Source of the DNA: Streptomyces massasporeus
GTDB taxonomy: Bacteria > Actinomycetota > Actinomycetes > Streptomycetales > Streptomycetaceae
NCBI RefSeq assembly: GCF_014648995.1
Contig: NZ_BMSE01000008.1
Span: 247,384-311,383 of the forward strand
Reading direction: 5' to 3'
DNA length: 64,000 nucleotides
Notes under the pieces: generated by a model
Told to the model about the DNA's origin: nothing
Seen by the model: the letters and a program-made list of their open reading frames with translations, nothing else
The model's database searches: none
Program-made: the position numbers and the translations under genes
In this document: positions 58,285 through 64,000 of the stretch, in pieces
Position numbering within the stretch: the stretch's first letter is position 1
How the letters are laid out: each line of letters starts with the position of its first letter

Positions 58285-59490
58285 TCAGCCCGGCAGGCGT
58301 GACACGCTCCCCGAACCGCTCCTCGCGACGGCCTTCGCGATCTTCACCGCGTCGAGTGCCATCTCGCGGAGATTGCCGCTGATCGGGTTGGTGAAGCCGG
58401 TGAAGTACAGGCCGGGAGCGGTCTTCGGGGTCCGGGGGCCGTGGGTGACGGGCCTTCCGCGGTCGTCGAGGACGTCGAGGTGGCCGACCAGGCCCTCCAG
58501 GGCGCGGACGTACCCCGTGGCGGCGATCACCACGTCCGGGGAGATCCGGGTGCCGTCGGCGAGGGCGATCTTGCCGCCGTCCTCGAAGCACTCCACGGCC
58601 GCCACGACCTCCACCCCGCCCTTGCGCACGGCGTCGATCAGGCCGACGTCCTGCACCGGGATGGCCCCCTGCTTCACCCGCGTGTACAGCCCGGTGTCGG
58701 GACGCGGCAGCCCGTGGGCCGACAGGTCGGGCACGGCCACCCTGGCCTGCAACCGGGAGATCCGGTCGACCAGGCCGACCGGCAGCCGGCGGACCAGGAC
58801 GCCGCTGTACTGGGCGGCCCAGCCGGCCGTCGAACGGCGCACGATGTGGGGGACGGTGCGCACGGCGAGCCGGACCCGCGCGGCGCCGCTCTCCACCAGG
58901 TCGACGGCGATCTCCGCGCCGGTGTTGCCGACACCGACCACGAGGACGTCCCGGCCGGCGTAGGGCTTGCCGTTGCGGTACTCGCCGGCGTGCAGGAGCT
59001 CGCCCGTGAAGTCGGCGCGGCCGGGCCAGTCCGGCAGCCGCGGGGTGTGGTTGTAGCCGGTGGCGACGACCACCGCCGCGCCGGTCAGCTCCCGGCCGCC
59101 GGTGGCGTGCAGCAGCCAGCCCGCACCGTCGGGGGTGCGCTCGACGCGGGACACCTCGACGCCGGTGACGATCTCCAGGCGGTGGTGCTCGGCGTACTTC
59201 TCCAGGTACCGCACCACGTTGTCCCGGGACACCCACCGCCCGAACCGGCGCGGCATCGGCAGCCCGGGCAGGGCCGAGAGGCGGCGGGTGGTGTGCAGGT
59301 GCAGCCGGTCGTAGTGACGGCGCCAGGACGCCCCGACCCGGTCGGACTTCTCCAGGACGACGGCCCGTATGCCCCGGGCGCGCAGCGCGTACGCCACGGA
59401 GAGCCCGCCGGGGCCGCCGCCGATGACGTAGACGGGGCGGTCGGGTGGGGGCTGTGCGGAGGCGTGTGTGGGGGGTGTGGAGTCGGCCAT
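58285..59490 (-). CDS. FAD-dependent monooxygenase/NAD(P)-binding oxidoreductase (FMO/BVMO-like)
   Basis: A 401-aa flavin monooxygenase-like protein (CzcO/Trk class). Seen: N-terminal FAD motif VYVIGGGPGGLSVAYALRAR (GxGxxG, about residue 15-34), VGASWRRHYDRLHLHTTRRL (about 51-70), the second Rossmann VLVVGVGNTGAEIAVDL (about 160) and VVIAATGYVRAL near the C-terminal third. It probably hydroxylates or Baeyer-Villiger oxidises a cyclic substrate; DoxX/OB-fold partners are encoded across the divergent promoter. The ATG at 59490 is preferred over a GTG at 59508. Confidence 0.87.
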   Translation of the reverse strand: MADSTPPTHASAQPPPDRPVYVIGGGPGGLSVAYALRARGIRAVVLEKSDRVGASWRRHYDRLHLHTTRRLSALPGLPMPRRFGRWVSRDNVVRYLEKYAEHHRLEIVTGVEVSRVERTPDGAGWLLHATGGRELTGAAVVVATGYNHTPRLPDWPGRADFTGELLHAGEYRNGKPYAGRDVLVVGVGNTGAEIAVDLVESGAARVRLAVRTVPHIVRRSTAGWAAQYSGVLVRRLPVGLVDRISRLQARVAVPDLSAHGLPRPDTGLYTRVKQGAIPVQDVGLIDAVRKGGVEVVAAVECFEDGGKIALADGTRISPDVVIAATGYVRALEGLVGHLDVLDDRGRPVTHGPRTPKTAPGLYFTGFTNPISGNLREMALDAVKIAKAVARSGSGSVSRLPG

Positions 59491-59707
59491 GAGCGCGAGC
59501 GTAATCACGGGACCGCTTGATGGGTCTCGGTCAAGACCGGAATTGGTTTCGGATTGATCACGCCTGTAGGAGGAGCGGGTGGGGCTCGTGGCGTAGCGGG
59601 CCTGGTTGTGGCGGGGCGGTGATCGTTCCTGGTCGAACGAAGGTCGGGGGTGGTCCTTGTTCGGGGCACGGAGTCGGCCTCTCGCCGGCCCTTGCGCATC
59701 CGCAGAT

Positions 59708-59722
59708 CTGACGTACCGTCAG
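59708..59722. promoter_or_regulatory. regulon operator at the DoxX promoter
   Basis: A perfect CTGACG-tac-CGTCAG (59708-59722), within ATCTGACG...CGTCAGAT, 5 bp before the DoxX ATG at 59728, so the transcript is probably leaderless and the operator covers the promoter. The divergent monooxygenase starts 218 bp away, on the other side. Confidence 0.78.
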
Positions 59723-59727
59723 ATTGC

Positions 59728-60180
59728 ATGGACGCGATCTGGCTCACCGGGGCGCAATGGCTGGCCGTGCTGCGGATCGGGCTCGGGCTGTGGTGGCTGG
59801 AGAGCTGGCGGCACAAGGACCGCGAGGCCTGGTTCGAGCGGGGCACCGGCATCACCTGGGCGGCCTCCATAGCCGCCGAGCACCGCTGGAAGGCCGTGCG
59901 TTCGGGCTTCGACGCGGCCGTGGCGCCGCATCCGCGCGTGATGGCGTACGTCGTCGTCTACGCGGAACTGGCGCTCGGACTGGGCCTGATCACCGGCTTC
60001 CTCACCCCGATCGCCCTGGTCGGCGGGTTCCTCCTCAACGCGCTGTACTTCACGCTGATGGTGCACGACGTCGCCGAGCAGGGGCAGAACTCGATGATGG
60101 CGCTGATGTCGGTGGTCGCGCTGTTCGGGATGTCCTGGCAGGCGTGGTCGCTGGACAGCGCGTTCGGGCTGTTCCTGTGA
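59728..60180 (+). CDS. DoxX-family membrane protein
   Basis: A 150-aa membrane protein with about four hydrophobic helices (LAVLRIGLGLWWLESWRHKD, YVVVYAELALGLGLITGFLT and two later ones), matching the DoxX/DoxD-like class often linked to thiosulfate or quinone redox proteins but broadly uncharacterised. Start ATG 59728, immediately after the operator. It overlaps the DUF35 gene by 4 bp (GTGA). Confidence 0.85.
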   Translation: MDAIWLTGAQWLAVLRIGLGLWWLESWRHKDREAWFERGTGITWAASIAAEHRWKAVRSGFDAAVAPHPRVMAYVVVYAELALGLGLITGFLTPIALVGGFLLNALYFTLMVHDVAEQGQNSMMALMSVVALFGMSWQAWSLDSAFGLFL

Positions 60181-60659
60181 CCGGCCACCGCTTCGACCGG
60201 CCCGAGCCCGACGCCTTCACGCGGACGTACTGGGACGCCGCCGCCGAGGGCCGGCTGCTGATCCGCCGCTGCGGGGACTGCGGCCGGGCCCACCACTACC
60301 CGCGCGAGTTCTGCCCCCACTGCTGGAGCGAGGACGTCACCTGGGAGACGGCGAGCGGCCGCGCCACGCTCTACACCTGGTCCGTCGTGCACCGCAACGA
60401 CCTTCCGCCGTTCCCGGACCGCGTCCCCTATGTCGCCGCTGTGGTCGAACTCGCCGAGGGACCGCGGATGATGACGGAGATCGTGGGGGCCGGGGAGTCG
60501 TCGTCGACGACGCTCGCGAGCGGGGGTGCGGGCCTGTCGGGTGGGGCGGAGCTGGTGGTGGCGTTCCGGGAGGGGGTGCCGGTGTTCACGAGGGCGCCGG
60601 AGCCCCCGGTGGCTCCGGTCCTCCCGGGGATGCCGGCGTTCCCGGGGACGCCGGTGTAA
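60177..60659 (+). CDS. OB-fold nucleic-acid/acyl-CoA binding protein (DUF35/ACAC zinc-ribbon type)
   Basis: A 160-aa protein. The zinc ribbon CGDCGRAHHYPREFCPHC (about residue 32-49, CxxC...CxxC) is followed by an OB-fold (GRATLYTWSVVHRNDLPPFP, about 63-82; PYVAAVVELAEGPRMMTEIV). DUF35 proteins act as partners of thiolase-like aldolases (for example the steroid side-chain enzyme pair Ltp2/ChsH2). The C-terminus carries a Pro/Val-rich tail (about 130-160). GTG start fixed by the GTGA overlap with DoxX. No thiolase gene is in the window. Confidence 0.88.
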   Translation: MTGHRFDRPEPDAFTRTYWDAAAEGRLLIRRCGDCGRAHHYPREFCPHCWSEDVTWETASGRATLYTWSVVHRNDLPPFPDRVPYVAAVVELAEGPRMMTEIVGAGESSSTTLASGGAGLSGGAELVVAFREGVPVFTRAPEPPVAPVLPGMPAFPGTPV

Positions 60660-60722
60660 CCACCCACTTCTTGCCCTGTCCTTGGCGCACGGGAGGCCGG
60701 TTTCCGGGAACCACGGGTTTGA

Positions 60723-61358
60723 ATGGGACCCATGGCCCCCATACGTGACCAGTCCCTGACCGGCCCCCACCCGGATCTCCACGGCCACGGTCTCCGCCTG
60801 CGCCCCTGGGACGCCGGATCCGGTGCCGACGTCGACACGTGGCTTCGGGGGCTGCGCGATCCGGAGTTCCGGCGCTGGAACACCCCGCTGCGGCTGGTCA
60901 CGGACCGGGCCAGTGCGCGGGAGTCGCTGCTGGCGCGGGCGCAGAGTGCCCTGGAGGGGACGTCGGTGTCGTTCCGTGTCGCGGACGCCCGCACCGACGC
61001 GCCGCTGGGGCACATAGGGGTCAACGAGATCAAGTACCACCTGAAGGTCGCCCGCGTCGGCTACTGGGTCCTGCCCGAGGCACGCGGCCAGGGCGTCGCC
61101 ACCCGGGCCCTGCTGCTCACCGCCCACTGGGCGCTGACGGAACTCGGAATGCACCGGCTGGAGCTGGACCACGCGGTCGGTCACGACGCGTCGTGCCGGA
61201 TCGCCGAGAGGTGCGGGTTCTCGTACGAGGGCACCCTGCGCGGTGCGATCTTCCAGGAGGAGCGGCACGACGCGTTCCGGGACGCCCATCTGCACGCCCG
61301 CCTGGCCACGGACCCGGAGCCGACGGGTCCGCGAGAAGGGCGGAACGGGTCGGTGTGA
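60723..61358 (+). CDS. GNAT-family N-acetyltransferase (RimJ/RimL-like)
   Basis: A 211-aa acetyltransferase. Seen: GHGLRLRPWDAGSGADVDTW (about residue 21), acetyl-CoA loop ARVGYWVLPEARGQGVATRA (about 109-128, R/Q-x-x-G-x-G/A), and HRLELDHAVGHDASCRIAER (about 143) typical of RimJ/RimL proteins that acetylate ribosomal proteins or antibiotics. Target unknown. The ATG at 60723 is nearest a usable site; an ATG three codons later is equally possible. Confidence 0.85.
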   Translation: MGPMAPIRDQSLTGPHPDLHGHGLRLRPWDAGSGADVDTWLRGLRDPEFRRWNTPLRLVTDRASARESLLARAQSALEGTSVSFRVADARTDAPLGHIGVNEIKYHLKVARVGYWVLPEARGQGVATRALLLTAHWALTELGMHRLELDHAVGHDASCRIAERCGFSYEGTLRGAIFQEERHDAFRDAHLHARLATDPEPTGPREGRNGSV

Positions 61359-61466
61359 CGCGAGTCACGTCAGCTGGGCGATCAGTCCGCCCGGCCCCGC
61401 CGGTCATACCCGGCAACCGCAGCGCGACCGCAGCTGCACCGCCGAGAAGTGAAGGGACCGGCCGAG

Positions 61467-61679
61467 ATGACCGCACCCGTGAAGGGCCCCGCCGCCTACT
61501 TCCCCTCCATCGAGAAGAAGTACGGCCGACCGATCGCCCACTGGCAGGAGCTCATCCGCACCTCGCCGCTGACCCGGCACATGGAGCTCGTCACCTGGCT
61601 CAAGACCGAACACGGTCTGGGCCACGGCCACGCCAACGCGCTGGTGGCGCACACGCTGGCCGAGGACAGCGGCAAGTGA
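61467..61679 (+). CDS. DUF4287-family small protein
   Basis: A 70-aa protein matching the DUF4287 pattern: SIEKKYGRPIAHWQELI (about residue 13), then HMELVTWLKTEHGLGHGHAN (about 37-56) and ALVAHTLAEDS at the end. Function unknown; related short proteins are found in many bacteria. The ATG at 61467 follows AAGGGACCGG; an ATG six codons earlier is in frame. It lies alone between two GNAT genes. Confidence 0.8.
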   Translation: MTAPVKGPAAYFPSIEKKYGRPIAHWQELIRTSPLTRHMELVTWLKTEHGLGHGHANALVAHTLAEDSGK

Positions 61680-61741
61680 GCGGACGGGGGGCCGCCCAAA
61701 AATGAGGGGTGCCCGGGCGGCGGCACACGGCACGATGAACC

Positions 61742-62647
61742 ATGGACACCGGAACCGGAGTTGACACCGAAACCGACACCGATCCCCATCCCGGTGCGGG
61801 CGGCTGGCACCTCACCCATGACCTCGGCGAGTTCCTGACCCGCTCGGGAGCCTTCCTGCGCTCCCGGCCGGCGCTGCACACCGTGCCGCTGACGGTCACG
61901 GAGACCCTGCGCACCCGCGGCCGGTGCGTGTACGGCGACGGGGCACCGGAGTTCGGCGTACTGGAACGGGCGGGAGAGGTCCGGGCGGCCTTCTTCCGCA
62001 CCCCGCCGCACTGGCTGAACCTCACCGCCGTCACTCCCGAGGACGCCGACGCCCTGGCCGCGCGCCTGGCCGCCCTCGGCCGGCGCCTGCCCGGGGTGAA
62101 CGCGGAGTGCGACACCGCGGCCGCCTTCGCCGAGGCCTGGCAGCGGCACACGGGCGCCCCGGCCGTCCTCCGCCGGCGCCAGCGGCTCTACCGGCTCGGC
62201 ACCCTGACCGAGCCGGGGCCCCTCCCACCCGGCGGCCCCCGGATCGCCGTCGAGGCCGACCGCGAGCTTCTCCGGCGCTGGCACGACGAGTTCAGCGCGT
62301 CCGTCGGCCTGGGCACCGTCCGCGACTCCGCCGAGTGGGCGGACGCCCGCATCGACAGCGGCGGCATCACCTTGTGGAAAACCCCCGACGGCACACCGGT
62401 CGCCATGGCCGGCACCGGCCCCCAGGTCGCCGGCCAGGTCCGCGTCGCCCCGGTCTACACCCCGCCCCACCTCCGCGGCCGCGGCTACGCGGGCGCCGCG
62501 ACGACCGAGGTCAGCCGCGCCGCCCTGGCCTCCGGCGTGGCCGAGGTCCTCCTCTTCACCGACCTGGACAACCCGACCAGCAACGGCCTCTACCAGCGCA
62601 TCGGCTACCGGCCGGTGGCGGACTTCGACGTGCACGACTTCACGTAG
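61742..62647 (+). CDS. GNAT-family N-acetyltransferase
   Basis: A 301-aa protein with a C-terminal GNAT domain: VAPVYTPPHLRGRGYAGAAT (about residue 238, acetyl-CoA loop R/Q-x-x-G-x-G/A), then VLLFTDLDNPTSNGLYQRIG and the terminal YRPVADFDVHDF. The N-terminal half (about 1-150) is a less-conserved domain common in Streptomyces proteins of this type. Target unknown. Its 3' end contains the first copy of a 23-bp duplication that extends past the stop. Confidence 0.85.
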   Translation: MDTGTGVDTETDTDPHPGAGGWHLTHDLGEFLTRSGAFLRSRPALHTVPLTVTETLRTRGRCVYGDGAPEFGVLERAGEVRAAFFRTPPHWLNLTAVTPEDADALAARLAALGRRLPGVNAECDTAAAFAEAWQRHTGAPAVLRRRQRLYRLGTLTEPGPLPPGGPRIAVEADRELLRRWHDEFSASVGLGTVRDSAEWADARIDSGGITLWKTPDGTPVAMAGTGPQVAGQVRVAPVYTPPHLRGRGYAGAATTEVSRAALASGVAEVLLFTDLDNPTSNGLYQRIGYRPVADFDVHDFT

Positions 62648-62672
62648 AAGACGTGCGCGACTTCACGTGGAA
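62627..62672 (+). repeat. 23-bp tandem duplication at the end of the GNAT gene
   Basis: Copy 1 (62627-62649, GACGTGCACGACTTCACGTA then GAA) and copy 2 (62650-62672, differing at two positions) are adjacent. Copy 1 contains the last codons and stop (D V H D F T, stop) of the GNAT gene; copy 2 repeats the same codons beyond the stop, and its end forms the AAGGAGG ribosome site of the next gene. Confidence 0.75.
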
Positions 62673-62688
62673 GGAGGTGGGGCGGCCC

Positions 62689-63090
62689 GTGGACGATCCC
62701 ACTGTGCTGCTCAACGAGCTCGCGCAGGGCCTGCGCCCGACGGCCCGCGGGGTCGACTGGTTCGAAGGCTTGGACGAGGACGAGCAAGCTGCTGTGCTGC
62801 GGCTGCTCTGCCACTTCTGCGTACAGGCCCGCGCCTCCGGTGAAGACGCCCTGGAAGGCATCCGGCGTTCCGGGCTCCGACCCACCCACACCCCGGCGGT
62901 GTTGATCCTGGCAGGACGCATCGACGTGCAGATGGGAAAGATCGCTGCCCTGCGGCCGCCGCACGAACGTGTCAAAGCGTTTCGTCTGCTGATCCACGTC
63001 CTGGGGTCGGCGGATGCGCGCCGACGGGAGCGGTTCTGCGCCGACGGGTGTGGTCACGAGTGGCATCAGCTGGGACGAGGTCACCCTTAG
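62689..63090 (+). CDS. DUF5958-like protein
   Basis: A 133-aa protein recognised as DUF5958-like: LLNELAQGLRPTARGVDWFE (about residue 7-26), then EDEQAAVLRLLCHFCVQARA and the RPPHERVKAFRLLIHVLGSA segment (about 90). Cys near the middle and CADGCGHEW at the end. Function unknown. The GTG at 62689 follows AAGGAGG at 62671-62677 (11-base spacing); a GTG at 62677 overlaps that site and is less likely. It converges on the PNPOx-like gene. Confidence 0.7.
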   Translation: MDDPTVLLNELAQGLRPTARGVDWFEGLDEDEQAAVLRLLCHFCVQARASGEDALEGIRRSGLRPTHTPAVLILAGRIDVQMGKIAALRPPHERVKAFRLLIHVLGSADARRRERFCADGCGHEWHQLGRGHP

Positions 63091-63136
63091 GCCGAAGCCA
63101 AGTAGCCGCCCAGACCCGGCCCTTGGACCCCGCCCC

Positions 63137-63802
63137 TCACGGCCACAGCAGCTCCCGCGACCACTCCTCCCCGTCCCGCCGGTAGCGGAGCCGGACGTGT
63201 CGGCGTCGCTCGTCGCCCTGGAAGAACTCCACCTCCTCGGCCCGCAGCCGGTACAGCGTCCAGGACGGCACGGGTGCCTCCGGCTCCCGCGACGCCCGCT
63301 CCCACGCCGACTCCGAGGCCCGGGCCAGGTCGTCCAGGGACGGCAGGACCTCGCTCTGCCGCCCGGTCAGCGCCGCCGCCAGCGCGCCCGTCGAGCGGGC
63401 GTGCAGGTCGCCCTGCGCGTCCTCGGACGGCGCCGCCGTCACCGGGCCGCGCACCCGGACCTGGCGGCCCAGCACCGGCCAGTAGAAGCCGAGCGCGGCA
63501 TACGGGCGGCCGGTGAGGTGCCGCCCCTTGCGGCTGCCGGCGTGGGACGCGAAGGACCAGCCGTCGGCGTCCGCGCCGTGCAGCATCACGATCCGCACGT
63601 CGGGCAGGCCCGACTCGTCGGAGGTCGCCAGCGACATGGTGTGCGGCTCGGTCTGGCCGGCCGCCACCGCCGCCGCGAACCACTCGGCGAACAGGGGCAG
63701 GGGAGCGGCCGGGGCCGTGGCCGGCTCGAAGGAGGGCAGGTCCGTGACCTTCGGGTCCCAGACCCGCAGTGACCTCAGCAGCTCGTGAAGATCGGTTGCC
63801 AT
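63137..63802 (-). CDS. PNPOx-like FMN-binding protein, second pdxH-type paralogue
   Basis: A 221-aa FMN split-barrel protein similar to but divergent from PdxH: VRIVMLHGADADGWSFASHA (about residue 69), HLTGRPYAALGFYWPVLGRQ (about 94), VRVRGPVTA and the C-terminal YRLRAEEVEFFQGDERRRHV with RLRYRR. The R-x-H-D-R C-terminal motif of PdxH is replaced by a GDERRRHVRLRY version, so substrate specificity may differ. A tandem 35-bp repeat array lies upstream. Confidence 0.85.
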   Translation of the reverse strand: MATDLHELLRSLRVWDPKVTDLPSFEPATAPAAPLPLFAEWFAAAVAAGQTEPHTMSLATSDESGLPDVRIVMLHGADADGWSFASHAGSRKGRHLTGRPYAALGFYWPVLGRQVRVRGPVTAAPSEDAQGDLHARSTGALAAALTGRQSEVLPSLDDLARASESAWERASREPEAPVPSWTLYRLRAEEVEFFQGDERRRHVRLRYRRDGEEWSRELLWP

Positions 63803-63880
63803 GCCTCGATTGTGTCCGGTTCCGCCCGGCGCCGGGAGCGCGGGCTTCCCCGGCCCGTCCTCCCCGGGCTTCCCCGGCCC

Positions 63881-64000
63881 CGGCCTCGCCTTCGCTCTCG
63901 CGGACCCCGCGGCCCCGGCCTCGCCTTCGCTCTCGCGGACCCCGCGGCCCCGGCCTCGCCTTCGCTCTCGCGGACCCCCGCGGCCCCGGCCTCGCCTTCG
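63881..64000. repeat. 35-bp tandem repeat array, running off the window
   Basis: The 35-bp unit (CGGCCTCGCCTTCGCTCTCG then CGGACCCCGCGGCCC) starts at 63881, 63916, 63951 and 63987 (the last step is 36, with one extra C). At least 3.4 copies are in the window and the array continues past 64000. It lies about 80 bp upstream of the PNPOx-like gene and is not in phase with any coding frame. It may be a minisatellite-like expansion. Confidence 0.75.

Noticed and set aside
63881..64000. CRISPR array at the 35-bp repeats
   Set aside because: Repeats are directly adjacent without unique spacers and there are no cas genes.

Overview
The window is a chromosomal segment of a Streptomyces or very close relative. 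The support is very high GC with strong G/C third-position bias, frequent GTG starts with GTGA/ATGA overlaps, mycothiol-type DinB-fold proteins, a DmdR/IdeR-type iron repressor, a SARP-era TPR/XRE regulator, a prim-pol protein, an ECF sigma with a zinc anti-sigma, and a dispersed repeat (core GCGCGGGGAACTGCGCG) typical of streptomycetes. From memory only, the order carboxylase - 4-coumarate-CoA ligase - citrate synthase - DmdR2 resembles the S. coelicolor SCO4380-SCO4394 neighbourhood. There are no tRNA or rRNA genes, insertion sequences, prophage or CRISPR arrays.

Layout. 0-6.6 kb: a 5'-truncated FAD/Fe-S oxidoreductase, a FemX-like aminoacyl transferase, an EamA exporter, a DinB protein and a membrane protein. 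6.8-16.8 kb: one long operon (TIGR03084 protein, AtuA-like protein, biotin-dependent acyl-CoA carboxylase beta and alpha, acyl-CoA dehydrogenase, 4CL-type ligase, enoyl-CoA hydratase, TetR regulator) that looks like branched-chain or terpenoid acyl-CoA catabolism. 16.8-25.7 kb: a small toxin-antitoxin pair, pdxH, a citrate synthase, a HIT-family gene behind an elaborate leader, RidA, a PAS/GAF protein, a SIS protein, a DtxR-family repressor and an alpha/beta-hydrolase whose nucleophile is replaced by Ala. 25.7-39.3 kb: an ABC exporter, a prim-pol protein, the XRE/TPR regulator, a Thr-repeat membrane protein, a solute-binding lipoprotein, purU, an ECF sigma/anti-sigma pair, a STAS protein and a four-EF-hand protein.

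39.4-60.7 kb is a catabolic island: AMP ligase, amidohydrolase, a tandem pair of acyl-CoA dehydrogenases, cyclase-family hydrolase, SDR, third acyl-CoA dehydrogenase, Zn-alcohol dehydrogenase, flavin reductase, enoyl-CoA hydratase, ADP-forming acyl-CoA synthetase, FAD monooxygenase, DoxX and a DUF35 OB-fold protein. Five of its promoters carry the same inverted repeat, CTGACG-N3-CGTCAG, which joins scattered operons into one regulon. The gene set recalls CoA-dependent steroid/terpenoid-type degradation, but the substrate is unknown. 60.7-64 kb: GNAT proteins, two DUF proteins and a second PNPOx-like protein.

The two most notable signals are (i) the HIT-gene leader at 20.1-20.36 kb, with a WblC/WhiB7-type promoter, a 12-codon leader ORF, a three-way-junction terminator and a competing antiterminator pairing, which suggests antibiotic-responsive attenuation, and (ii) the CTGACG-N3-CGTCAG regulon.
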